Below are positions 27,173 through 36,164 of a stretch of 64,000 nt of DNA, piece by piece. The notes beneath the pieces were generated by a model, which saw only the letters and a list, made by a program, of their open reading frames with translations, had not been told where the DNA came from and did no database searches. Source of the DNA: Saprospiraceae bacterium. Its GTDB lineage: Bacteria > Bacteroidota > Bacteroidia > Chitinophagales > Saprospiraceae. The DNA lies in contig JADJJU010000014.1 of assembly GCA_016706365.1 (NCBI GenBank), positions 1-64,000 on the forward strand. Reading direction: 5' to 3'. The number at the start of each line of letters is the position of its first letter. Position 1 is the first letter of the stretch. The position numbers and the translations under genes are program-made.

Positions 27173-27190
27173 TTCATCCTTTTGGGTGAA
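27173..27190. promoter_or_regulatory. Palindromic site 1 (candidate response-regulator operator)
   Basis: TTCATCCTTTTGGGTGAA: arms TTCA-CC/GG-TGAA around a 4-nt centre. It lies 58 bp upstream of the 27114 start. Near-identical sites are at 28676 and 31410, and on the coding strand each reads TTCACCC first. Confidence 0.55.
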
Positions 27191-27275
27191 TTCCTGAGTG
27201 AAGGGAGATTTTATCCGGACCTTTAAAGAGCTTGCCGGATAGTAATAAAGACTGATATGGGCATGGTGAAAAGAA

Positions 27276-27313
27276 TAAATGACAGTGCCCTTAAAGGGGC
27301 TACTGTCATTTAT
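27276..27313 (-). terminator. Intrinsic terminator downstream of the 27343 gene
   Basis: AAATGACAGT pairs with ACTGTCATTT, with CCC/GGG inside and a TTAAA loop. It stands 30 bp past the stop at 27343. Its reach on both strands is symmetric. Confidence 0.65.
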
Positions 27314-27342
27314 TTATCAAATTTCAGGAACTTAAAGTGTAT

Positions 27343-27883
27343 TTATTTTCGCTTTATTTCAAGGCTAAACTCTCCTTCGGCTAATCCATTAGCTCCTGCC
27401 ACTCCTATGATTACTTTGTAGGGATTTTGAATGGCTAAAATGTCCCCAACAATTCTTCTGTGATCCTGAGTTTTGCCGGCTTTAGGCCGGTCCCATTTAT
27501 GATCTGCTTCGCAGCGTATGCATCTGCTGAGATTAGGAACGACGGCGTCTGTCCCGATCCCGATCATATAAGCATACAAACTCATATCATGTTTTTTGTC
27601 CTTTGGGGTCAATATGATTTGTACCTCTGTTCTTGCAGGAATTTCAAATTCAAAAAGTTGATGCTTACCGGTAAATTTTCTAACCTGAGTTTCCGGAAAA
27701 CAAGCATTGGAACTACTCCAGGCCCAGGAAAGGTCAGAGATTGTTTTGCCATCAGCCAAATTGCCCAAAACACTGGCTTCAGCTTTGTCATTAAGTTGGA
27801 TCAATAGTGGAAGCTCTGCGTCCTGTGACTATACTTCTGAAGCCACAGATCAGGAATACAATACTCATTATTATAGCTTTCAT
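27343..27883 (-). CDS. Exported protein of unknown function, N-terminal frameshift
   Basis: ATG 27883 opens a signal-like sequence (MKAIIMSIVFLICGF) which loses frame near 27795; the other frame carries the body (NDKAEASVLGNLADGKTIS, FEFEIPARTEVQIILTPKD, LYAYMIGIGTD, YKVIIGVAGANGLAEGEFSL). The end pattern of strands (VIIGVAG...GEFSLEIKRK) recalls pre-peptidase C-terminal domains. About 179 residues. It follows the cysteine-rich lipoprotein gene by 19 bp and a terminator ends the pair. Confidence 0.55.
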
Positions 27884-27902
27884 TTGATAAATTTTTTTTT
27901 TA

Positions 27903-28592
27903 TTAAACACAAGAAACGATACAATAATCATGCGTTTCACATACTTCTTCGCCTTCTGTCGTTTCTTCACATCTTTCCCCCCAGACTTCCCCGCAATCCA
28001 TTTGCTGTTCACAAGGGCATGACTTGGCATATGTAATTCCATTTCCACAATCACACTCTACAGAATGCATACAATCAGAATCTTCCTCAACTACATCACT
28101 AAATTCGTCCAGTAATATAACCTGTTGCGCAAGATTATCCCATTGATTAGGGGCAAAGTATTGAATTAAATCTTTCCCTCCAATCGTTTTTGCACCCAAT
28201 AAATGCACATGAAATATTTTCAGCATATCAAGAGTCAACCATTCCAATAAAGGAATATTTTGGCCTGTCAAATATATTTTTGACTTACTCCCGGACTGCA
28301 CTTTTGTGCCATTGGATACTTTAGAAAAAGTCACTGTTTTTGAGTTGTTTATATTTTTAATTCGAATAAATAAGTTGCTTGCATAACTGTAAGTCAGCAA
28401 GTAGGATGCATTGTTATAATTGACATTATAAAGAAAAGCTTTTTTAGGACTTGACCACAATGCTTTCGGGACCCAGTTATTGGCAGCTTTGTTTGGAGAG
28501 GAAGTTATACTAGTAATTAGGGGTTCATTTTCAGTGTTTTGAACACAGGCAATGGTACTCAGAAAGCAAATAGCTAAAAATAATTTTTTCAT
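27903..28592 (-). CDS. Cysteine-rich lipoprotein, unknown family
   Basis: 229 residues from ATG 28592. Lipobox in CFLSTIAC. The middle has a beta-rich region (AFLYNVNYNNASYLLTYSYA) and a predicted helical part. The last 55 residues hold ten or more cysteines in the pattern CDCG, CPC, DCG, RC, VC, YC, SC, as in small disulfide-knotted domains. A second, broken copy is at 25858-26526. No function known; a surface-exposed, disulfide-stabilised tail is plausible. A palindrome lies 83 bp upstream. Confidence 0.62.
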   Translation of the reverse strand: MKKLFLAICFLSTIACVQNTENEPLITSITSSPNKAANNWVPKALWSSPKKAFLYNVNYNNASYLLTYSYASNLFIRIKNINNSKTVTFSKVSNGTKVQSGSKSKIYLTGQNIPLLEWLTLDMLKIFHVHLLGAKTIGGKDLIQYFAPNQWDNLAQQVILLDEFSDVVEEDSDCMHSVECDCGNGITYAKSCPCEQQMDCGEVWGERCEETTEGEEVCETHDYCIVSCV

Positions 28593-28675
28593 ACGGCAGC
28601 GTTTTTTGGTGTTGAAATTTCGGTTTGAATCATTTATATTATGCTGCAAAATTGGTATCAAAGGAACTCACAGAC

Positions 28676-28693
28676 TTCATCCTTTCGGGTGAA
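28676..28693. promoter_or_regulatory. Palindromic site 2 (candidate response-regulator operator)
   Basis: TTCATCCTTTCGGGTGAA in the divergent region between the cysteine-rich lipoprotein (83 bp away, minus) and the small ORF before the kinase (52 bp away, plus). Differs from site 1 at one base and from site 3 at one base on the matching strand. Confidence 0.6.
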
Positions 28694-28745
28694 ATTGAAA
28701 GTTATTTCAGTTGTTAATTTTGTGATCTATACTAAAGGAACATAT

Positions 28746-28931
28746 ATGATACCTCCTGAAAATAAATCTGAAAAAAAACTTTTCATTCAGAAAGATGATA
28801 AAACTCTGCCAAACCCGGAGCTGAAAAATGAATTGAAACCCATTCAACTTTTATTAGTGAAGGAATTAGAAGATATTGAAAGGAAATTGAGAGAGAATCT
28901 GAATTCTGACGACAAAAAAGAAATATCTTAA
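28746..28931 (+). CDS. Small charged protein upstream of the kinase
   Basis: 61 codons from ATG 28746 (MIPPENKSEKKLFIQKDDK), Lys/Glu/Asp-rich, with a helical C-terminus (PIQLLLVKELEDIERKLREN). It lies 50 bp before the sensor kinase and may be its leader gene. No family recognised; it may not be expressed. A longer start at 28641 would cross the palindrome and is unlikely. Confidence 0.45.
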   Translation: MIPPENKSEKKLFIQKDDKTLPNPELKNELKPIQLLLVKELEDIERKLRENLNSDDKKEIS

Positions 28932-28981
28932 GTTATATTTAATGGGATTGTAACAGTATGTAGTAAATAATTATACACATT

Positions 28982-30799
28982 ATGGCCAGATTAAAATTTC
29001 TTCCTATAAACCTTGTAAAAGATAAAATAAAGTATTCACTAATGATAGGGTTTATCTTGCCTGTATCATTAATGGCAAGTACTGATAATCCTCTTTCCCT
29101 TCAGTCTATTCAGGACAGCATTCAAAAAACGCTTTATAGCAACCCGGACAAAGCTTTGGAATTTGCACTTGCATATGTTGAAAAAGCAGACTTACAGGAT
29201 AGTATGCTGTATAAGGGCAAAGGAAGAAATTTTCTTGGAATGGTGCAATATGTTAAGGGAGATCTGGATGCGGCAATAAAAAACTATTTGGCTGCAATGG
29301 ATATTTTTGAAGAACTGGAGGATGTTTGGTTTGTGTCGATGCTGTATAACAATATCGGAGCAGTTTATCAGGTGAGGAAGCAGCCTTTAGAAACTATCAA
29401 ATATTATGAAAAGGCCCTAAAGGGATTCGAAGAAATTAAGGACTCCCTTTGGATGGCAAATCTCTACAATAATATATCAATACAGAAAAATGAACTCGGT
29501 CTTTATGAAGAGGAGCTGACTTTTAAAACACAAGCTTTGCAAATTTATGAATCGCAGAACAATGAAGAAATGGTCATTTTTACGCAGGGGAATATGGCGC
29601 ACACATTTTTTAAACTGGGAGATCATGATCAGGCTATAAAATACGCTGAAATATTTTTGAAAAGCGCCAACGCACAGACAGATCCTGCTATGAGAACAAC
29701 AATATTGCTTGCTTATTCCTATGCTTTATTAGCAAAAAAAAATATCGATGCATCTCTTGAAGCAGCAAATCAAGCAAGAGAAATTTGTGACAGTTTAGGG
29801 CTTTTAGGAAACAAATCAAAAGTCTATCTGCAACTGGCAGAGATTTATGAACAGAAAAAAGAATATCGCCAGGCATTTGAAGCTTACCGAAACTATCATT
29901 TGTTGAGTGATAGTTTATTCAACGCAGAAAAAGATGCCACCATTCAAGATCTTATTTTCAAATATGATACGGAGAAAAAAGAATCAGAAATTGTAAACCT
30001 TGAGGCTCAAAATATTCAAAAGGATTTGTTGATTCAAAAATCTAATTTTGAGCGTGCAGGATTGATCGCCGGTTTGCTGGCAATTGCACTGATTGCTTTT
30101 TTTGCCTGGAGAGCCAGAAATATAAAGAACAAAGCAAATCTGCAATTGCAGGAAAAGAATGAGATCATCACAAAAGCCCTGGCTGAAAAAAATATTCTTC
30201 TCAGAGAAATACATCATAGAGTAAAGAATAATTTGCAGGTTATATCTAGTTTGTTGAAATTGCAGGCACAATATATACAGGATGAAAATGCTATAATGGC
30301 CATTGCAGAAGGTCGCAACAGAGTCAATTCAATGGCTCTTTTGCATCAAAATCTTTATAAAGATGACAATATTACCGGCGTTAATATGGAGGAATATTTT
30401 TCTTCATTGGTAGAGGGTCTTTTTGATGCTTACAATGTACGACCACAAAGTGTGAAACTCAGCACCAGAATAAGTCCCATGACCCTCGATATTGATACTG
30501 TTATTCCATTGGGTCTTATAATGAATGAACTAGTCAGTAATTCCCTCAAACATGCATTTGAAAATGTGGAGGATGCTCTGCTGGAAATAGAACTTTGGGA
30601 AGATGATTCCCATCTATTCCTGATGGTAAAAGACAATGGAGTGGGAATCCATAAGTCTGAAAATGGACAAGAGTTGAATACTTTCGGACAAAAATTGATC
30701 AAAGCATTAGCGGAAAAACTTGAAGCAGAAATTGTGACCAAAAACAAAGGTGGAACCGAAATTGTCATTAAAGTAAAGGATTACAAAAAAGTAGCCTGA
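28982..30799 (+). CDS. TPR sensor histidine kinase (HisKA_2 type)
   Basis: 605 residues. Signal/anchor near residues 18-35, TPR repeats (YVKGDLDAAIKNYLAAMDIF, YNNIGAVYQVRKQPLETIKY and more) to about 330, one membrane helix (AGLIAGLLAIALIAFFAW), then the HisKA_2 dimerisation domain with the phospho-His in LREIHHRVKNNLQVISSLLK and a HATPase domain (MNELVSNSLKHAFEN, VKDNGVGI, GGTEIVI). Periplasmic TPRs probably sense a peptide or protein. The response regulator follows with a 2-bp gap. Confidence 0.9.
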   Translation: MARLKFLPINLVKDKIKYSLMIGFILPVSLMASTDNPLSLQSIQDSIQKTLYSNPDKALEFALAYVEKADLQDSMLYKGKGRNFLGMVQYVKGDLDAAIKNYLAAMDIFEELEDVWFVSMLYNNIGAVYQVRKQPLETIKYYEKALKGFEEIKDSLWMANLYNNISIQKNELGLYEEELTFKTQALQIYESQNNEEMVIFTQGNMAHTFFKLGDHDQAIKYAEIFLKSANAQTDPAMRTTILLAYSYALLAKKNIDASLEAANQAREICDSLGLLGNKSKVYLQLAEIYEQKKEYRQAFEAYRNYHLLSDSLFNAEKDATIQDLIFKYDTEKKESEIVNLEAQNIQKDLLIQKSNFERAGLIAGLLAIALIAFFAWRARNIKNKANLQLQEKNEIITKALAEKNILLREIHHRVKNNLQVISSLLKLQAQYIQDENAIMAIAEGRNRVNSMALLHQNLYKDDNITGVNMEEYFSSLVEGLFDAYNVRPQSVKLSTRISPMTLDIDTVIPLGLIMNELVSNSLKHAFENVEDALLEIELWEDDSHLFLMVKDNGVGIHKSENGQELNTFGQKLIKALAEKLEAEIVTKNKGGTEIVIKVKDYKKVA

Positions 30800-30801
30800 T
30801 C

Positions 30802-31401
30802 ATGTCTGCACGAATACTAATTGTAGAAGACGAACCTATTATTGCAGCAGATATTGAGTCGACACTTTTATCGCAAGGATATGAAGTGGCAGGAATTGCT
30901 AACTCTGCTGTACAGGCACTGGATATGATCGTCAACCGTGGCCCTGATATGGTCATATTGGATATCGCAATTAAGGGTGAAATGGACGGAGTGAGCATTG
31001 CTCAATTACTTCGAAAAAAATATTTTTTACCATTTATTTATCTCACGTCTTTCAGCGACAAGGAAACATTGGAAAAGGTAAAACCAACCTTACCTTACGG
31101 ATATATTGTCAAACCGTTTAAGGACAGGGATTTATTAGCTGCGATCGAGTTGGCATTATACAGGCATGTACAAGAGCAAAGCCATTCGGAATTGACCCAG
31201 AAGAAAGCAGAAGCTGTAGCTGGGACATCCCTCACAAATATGGAATATAGAATTTTATCCCTGTTGTGGGAGGGGAAAGCCAACCAATCCATTGCTCAGG
31301 AATTATTTGTTTCAATCAATACGGTTAAAACCCATATCAAAAATATATTCGAAAAATTTGAAGCCAATAGCAGAAACGAACTTATAGTTAAGTTGAGATA
31401 A
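30802..31401 (+). CDS. LuxR-type response regulator
   Basis: 199 residues. Receiver domain with acidic pair VEDEP, phosphoacceptor Asp in MVILDIAIKGEMDG, Thr in IYLTSFSD and Lys in YIVKPF. C-terminal LuxR/NarL HTH (IAQELFVSINTVKTHIKNIF). It pairs with the kinase just upstream. Three palindromes in the same neighbourhood are its most likely targets; LuxR regulators bind as dimers to such sites. Confidence 0.92.
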   Translation: MSARILIVEDEPIIAADIESTLLSQGYEVAGIANSAVQALDMIVNRGPDMVILDIAIKGEMDGVSIAQLLRKKYFLPFIYLTSFSDKETLEKVKPTLPYGYIVKPFKDRDLLAAIELALYRHVQEQSHSELTQKKAEAVAGTSLTNMEYRILSLLWEGKANQSIAQELFVSINTVKTHIKNIFEKFEANSRNELIVKLR

Positions 31402-31409
31402 ATCAGGGA

Positions 31410-31427
31410 TTCACCCGAAAGGGTGAA
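31410..31427. promoter_or_regulatory. Palindromic site 3 (candidate response-regulator operator)
   Basis: TTCACCCGAAAGGGTGAA, a perfect inverted repeat with 7-bp arms. It starts 8 bp past the regulator's stop and ends 55 bp before the L-domain protein's ATG (31483). The 4-nt centre is GAAA, so a short RNA hairpin is an alternative reading. Confidence 0.6.
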
Positions 31428-31482
31428 GAATGTCTTTTTATTTTCGGGCAGATTTGTGGTCAATATAAAAAACCGAACTGCT

Positions 31483-32530
31483 ATGAAAAATTCAATTCTG
31501 CTTTATGCTATTTTTTGCATTCTCAATATTGAACTAAATGCTCAATCCTGTCTTGCAGGAGGTGCATATTTAAACACTCAGGAGCAAGTCAATAACTTCA
31601 GTGCTGACAATCCCGGATGTCAGGTTATTGAAGGAAATGTATACATTGGTACTAACATTCAAAATCTGCAAGGCTTATCTGCAATCAGAGAAATTCAGGG
31701 TGATTTGTTTATCAGCCAAACAAGTCAGCTTACAAGCCTGGCCGGCCTTGAACAACTTGAGGTGATTCATGGGGCAGTAAGGATTCAAAATAATTCTGCA
31801 TTAATATCTCTTGAAGCTCTGTCTGAATTGACCGCTATAAAGGGCGATTATTTTTATATTTCAGACAATCCATTACTTCAGAACTTAGAAGGACTAAATT
31901 CATTGGACACAGTAGCAGGAATTTTTCATATAAATGATTTGGCAGGTCTGAAGCATCTCACCGGATTGGAAAGTGTTTCTTTTATTGGCGATCGACTGAA
32001 TATATTCAGATGTGATTCTCTGCTATCTCTGAATGGGCTTCAAGGATTGAGAGAAGTCGGAGCGCTGGATATTACAGATAATCCTGTTTTAACTTCTGTT
32101 CAGTCTTTGGATCACCCTCTTCAAATCAATGCATCGCTGGTGGTCACAGATAATCCTGAACTATCGGAGTGTAATATCGAAGCATTTTGTGAATATTTAA
32201 TTGATCCTCCTTCATTTGTGGTCTTTCGTGATAATGGAAAATGAATGCAGCAGCAGAGAACAAGTTGAATTTGGAATGTACTAGTAATAGGACTAAGATT
32301 TGTATGCTGCTACAATAAAAGTATTTCCAAATCCAGCGCAGGAGTACTTGACCCTGGATGTCCCGCAGAATTCCAGAATTGATTGGATTAGATTGCACAA
32401 TTTACAAGGAAAGCCAGTTCTGGCAGATATTATTCAGAATCGGATTGAAATAAGCGCACTGAGTTCCGGTATGTATTTGCCCAGATAATGCTTGATGAAA
32501 GATCTTCATTTCTCCTTTTTCAAAAACTAA
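31483..32530 (+). CDS. T9SS-exported L-domain (leucine-rich) protein, frameshifted
   Basis: Signal peptide MKNSILLYAIFCILNIELNAQ, then receptor-L-domain-like repeats, each about 24 residues (LTSLAGLEQLEVIHGAVRI, LQNLEGLNSLDTVAGIFHI, LLSLNGLQGLREVGALDI), ending CNIEAFCEYL. The frame is lost at about 32240 and again near 32475; between these lies a type IX sorting domain (IKVFPNPAQEYLTLDV, LHNLQGKPVL, ISALSSGMY). About 345 residues. It is a surface binding-type protein, likely controlled by the adjacent two-component system. Confidence 0.75.
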
Positions 32531-33387
32531 GTTTCAGCAGTAAGCTTCAACTGGAGTTTTTCCCCCGGATATTTTTGAGCTATTTTGTTCAGTTCATTTT
32601 GAGAAATGCTCAGTATTCGGGGATATCCTCCGGTGGTCTGTGCATCTTTCAACAGTATCATCATTTGTCCCGATGGAGTGAGCTGAACAATCCCCGGCCA
32701 GACAGCCGATGTTAGAATAGACCCAGTTACAGGTATTAATTTTTCTTCCACAAAATATGCCATTCTATTACTTTGGTTACTGATCGTCCATTCATTTTCA
32801 TTAAGCTGTATAATTGCTTCAGGATTTAAAAGATTCCACTCAGGACCAGGCACTGCTATTATCCCATTTTCTGAAAGATCTTTTGAATACTCTTTGATAA
32901 AAATGTCATTTTCAAAATTAGAATTGACGAATTCTGAATAGGGAAGAAGCATGTGTTTCTTTAATATAAATGATTTTGTTATCTGCGGATGCCACGATCG
33001 GCTCTGCATTATTTCTTCCGTTTGAAAACCTCCGGCAATTCCCAGATAAGCTATTCGACCATTTCCAGGATACCTCATTGTGAGAATGTCACCCGCTTTA
33101 ATCACATGATTTTGCTGAACTCTGACTCTTTTATGATTGATTTCAGGATGCCAATCTGCTCCAAATATTGAGATCAAAGTATCCTGATTAAATTCAAATT
33201 CCCAACCTGGACCAATCAATTCAAGCATACCTGAATTTTCAGAATTTCCACATATCAGATTGGCTGTTTTGGCGGATTGCTCATCTAATACCCCACTGCC
33301 AGGCACGCCCCAATCACGATAACCTGTCCGGCCCAAATCCTGAATTGAACCATAAGTGCCACATCGCAGGACTTTTAATTCAGGCAT
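32527..33387 (-). CDS. pxpC: 5-oxoprolinase subunit PxpC (carboxyltransferase domain)
   Basis: About 286 residues from ATG 33387 (MPELKVLRCGTYGSIQDLGR). The KipA/AHS2 domain is seen in YRDWGVPGSGVLDEQSAKTA, LLELIGPG-like MLELIGPGWE, GGRIAYLGIAGG-like GRIAYLGIAGGF and PGIVQLTPSGQMMILLKDAQTTGGYPRI. PxpABC hydrolyses 5-oxoproline to glutamate with ATP. Its start is 4 bp after the pxpB stop. It converges on the L-domain gene with overlapping ends. Confidence 0.88.
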   Translation of the reverse strand: MPELKVLRCGTYGSIQDLGRTGYRDWGVPGSGVLDEQSAKTANLICGNSENSGMLELIGPGWEFEFNQDTLISIFGADWHPEINHKRVRVQQNHVIKAGDILTMRYPGNGRIAYLGIAGGFQTEEIMQSRSWHPQITKSFILKKHMLLPYSEFVNSNFENDIFIKEYSKDLSENGIIAVPGPEWNLLNPEAIIQLNENEWTISNQSNRMAYFVEEKLIPVTGSILTSAVWPGIVQLTPSGQMMILLKDAQTTGGYPRILSISQNELNKIAQKYPGEKLQLKLTAET

Positions 33388-33391
33388 ATTT

Positions 33392-34111
33392 TTAGTTTGT
33401 AATAGATTTCTGAATTTCCTCCCAAATTCTAATTCTACTGGCTTCAAGGTCTGATTCATTAATGGAATAGAATTGAATCCGGTCATTGCTTTTAATTACA
33501 ATCTGCGGCCTTCGCTTCGGATCAAATACTGGAAATGGCGTATTGCCTATAATATGCCAACCGCCGGGAGAGTTTACAGGATAAATTCCTGTTTGATTGC
33601 CTCCAATTCCTACTGATCCGGGAACAACTGAAGGAGCAGGAACATCTTTTCTTGTGATGTGCAGATCAGGATCTAAACCTCCCAGATAAATCCAGGCAAG
33701 AAACCAATGAAATGTACATCATAGACAGGGAGCAGTATGTTTCTCAATCAATTGATCGGGATTCAATTTTAAGTTCTTACATATTACCTCCAAATCCGGC
33801 CCATAAATTCCCCCATATACAACAGGAATTCTCCAAATTTTTCTGCTTTCTGTTGGAGCTGTTGATGCTAAATGATATATCTCCCGCAGTGAATTAATAA
33901 ACTCTGAAGCATGATCAATTGAATCCTTCAAAAAAATAGTTAATGAATGATATGCAGGAACAATATCAATTACATGAATCTGATAATGATCTTTAATTTG
34001 ACTTGCAAAGTGTTTAATTTTTTGCATTCGCGCAATGTCAATTGCAGGGGCCCATTCCAGATGGAGGATATTGTTGTTATATATTTTGTATGAAAAATCC
34101 TGGGTAATCAC
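33392..34111 (-). CDS. pxpB: 5-oxoprolinase subunit PxpB, frameshifted
   Basis: KipI/AHS1 protein over several frames. Start is GTG 34111 (VITQDFSYKIYNNNILHLEW), overlapping the pxpA stop. The first frame has VIDIVPAYHSLTIFLKD and RIPVVYGGIYGPDLE; after shifts near 33715 and 33690 come the DVHFIGFLPGF, LGGLDPDLH, PGSVGIGGNQTGIYPVNSPGGW and IGNTPFPVFDP hallmarks, then IRIWEEIQKSITN and stop at 33392. About 238 residues, normal for PxpB. Confidence 0.85.
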
Positions 34112-34842
34112 TTTACTGCAATTTCCTTCATTCCATTTATGACATATTTTAAAAGTTCGAAAGATGCCGGCGCATCTGTATGGAAACAAATAGTGTCGCA
34201 TGGAACCTGGATACTGCTACCATCTATGGCTGATACAGGAGCCGTCTGAGCCAGAAGCAATACTTGCTCTAATGCTAATTGGGGATCTTCAATAAGTGCA
34301 TCCTGCATTTCTCTGGGGGCAAGCTGTCCATCGGGCAGGTATCTGCGATCCCCGAATGCTTCCCACCAGAATGGGATCTCTTCTTTTATACACAATGATG
34401 CCAAATAGGAGCTTGGGGAGATAAATTATGCAATTCAGTTCTAATTTTTCCACAGCTCTACCAACATATTAGCCATCAATGGTTCATTCGCCACCTCATG
34501 ATACAAAGCTCCGTGGCATTTCAAATGGTGAATGGGAGCATTTAATGTTTTTGCAATTTGTAAGAAGTCTACAATCTGTTGCTCCAGAATTATGCTTAAT
34601 TCTTCAGGTTCAATATCCATTTTAATTCTGCCAAAATTATTTGTATCAGGATAAGAAGGATGCATCCCAATGTGGACACCTGATTCCTGCGCCGCTTGAA
34701 TTGATTTTTTTATAGTTTCGGCATTGCCTGCGTGACCCCCGCAAGCTATATTGCAGGACGTGATCCATGGCATCCAAAGTGCATCATCAGTGAGTCCTTC
34801 TCCCAGGTCGGCATTGATATCGATCAATTCTGTGTGTTCCAT
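34108..34842 (-). CDS. pxpA: 5-oxoprolinase subunit PxpA (LamB/YcsF), frameshifted
   Basis: LamB/YcsF fold: IDINADLGEG at the N-terminus, SCNIACGGHAGN, VHIGMHPSYPD, HLKCHGALYHEVA; after a shift near 34430 the second part has EAFGDRRYLPDGQLAPR, and ends CDTICFHTDAPASFELL. About 245 residues, complete. It is the catalytic subunit of the ATP-dependent 5-oxoprolinase. The stop overlaps the pxpB GTG by 4 bp, so translational coupling is likely. Confidence 0.88.
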
Positions 34843-34922
34843 GTTTCAAATATTTTCCATAAACTACGAAATCCAAGTGCAAATGCTATAAGCCAAATGA
34901 GAATCCCAACAACATTTTGCAT
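34824..34922 (-). CDS. Tiny membrane ORF between NRAMP-like gene and pxpA
   Basis: ATG 34922 to TGA 34824 encodes 32 residues: one hydrophobic helix (VVGILIWLIAFALGF) followed by a basic-aromatic tail (RSLWKIFETWNTQN). It starts 1 bp after the transporter stop and overlaps the pxpA start by 19 bp, so it is tightly packed in the operon. Single-span with positive-aromatic flank looks like a genuine small membrane protein, but I know no family. Confidence 0.4.
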   Translation of the reverse strand: MQNVVGILIWLIAFALGFRSLWKIFETWNTQN

Positions 34923-34923
34923 A

Positions 34924-36072
34924 CTAATTGCGATAATTTCCCATCAATATCTTCCTGTTGATTACCCAAAGTAAAAATCCTGCTATCAGGGGCAATAACA
35001 AGCCATTAGCTATTTGTGCAAAAGTTATAATTTCTATAGGCTTCAATCCAAGTGAAGAAAACAAGACTCCTGAGCCCAAAACAATCATCCAAACGGCTCT
35101 GAATTTAATTGAATTTCTTTCCTGAGCCCATCCGAAGCAATCGCAGGCAATATAAGCAGCAGCAAGCGGTGCTGTAATAGCTGATGAAATGCCCGCTGCA
35201 AATAATCCGATTCCCAGAAAAACTCCAGCAAACGATCCAAATAATGGTTCAAGACCTTGGACCATATTTTCTACTGAAACATCCTGTTTCAGTCCGGTAT
35301 TAGCGGCAGTCATCAATATCGCAAGAGAGATAATACCACCCAGACTATAGAAGCAATCGTGTCCTTTCGCATTTGAGAAATATCCTGAGGACCACCCCAT
35401 TTTTCCTTACTCAATGAAGAATGCAAAAAAAGATTGTAAGGAACTACTGTTGTACCCAACAATGCCATTATAGTCCACATACTGCCATCAGGAAACTGAG
35501 GTATTAACCCTTGGAGAAGGCTGACCAGTCCGGTTTGAGAGGAGTGCAGTGCTAATGTATGCTATGCTCATCATTCCGACTAAAATCATCATAATGGTTG
35601 TAAGTAATTTGTATTTTCCAATGTAGAGTACTACAAAGGCCATAATACCGATTAATAAAGCGAGCGGCTGAAACCGAAAAATTCCAATCTGCCAGTCTTT
35701 ATTGTGTACAATATTCTGAATTCCAAGAACACTTCCACTTATATTTCCTGCTTCATATGCAGCATTCCCAATAATGATCGCTGCACAAATTAATACAATT
35801 ACAAATGTCCGGATGTATGATTGTTTTATTTCCTGACGTACAACAGCAGCCAATCCTTTGCCGCTCATTATTCCGAGGCGTGCAGCCATTTCCTGCAAAA
35901 TTATTGTAGCTATTGTGGAAAGCACAATTGCCCAAATTAAACTATATCCAAACTGGATACCTGCTGCAGAGCACACTGTTACGGTACCGGGTCCAATGAA
36001 AGCTGCAGCTATAAGCGTACCGGGACCGGGACGGAATCTTTGGAAGAAGTTTTTATCTGCTTTTAAATTCAA
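34924..36072 (-). CDS. NRAMP-like transporter of the pxp operon (YcsG-like), frameshifted
   Basis: About 385 residues over at least two frames (shifts near 35500 and 35365). Helix 1 has FIGPGTVTVCSAAG where true NRAMPs have DPGN, and helix 6 has GTTVVPYNLFLHSS where they have an MPH/MPHN-like motif, so the usual metal ligands are replaced. Helices follow the LeuT-type NRAMP layout. Bacillus ycsG, an NRAMP-like gene, sits in the ycsFGI-kipIAR cluster with pxp genes; this suggests a role in uptake linked to 5-oxoproline and not manganese. Start codon unclear (TTG 36072). Confidence 0.75.
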
Positions 36073-36164
36073 CTCGTCCTTTATCTTTAATCAATGAATA
36101 TTCATAACTTGAATGCAACTCTGATCCTAATTTTAACAAAGTTGATAAGAAATAATTGTTCGCT

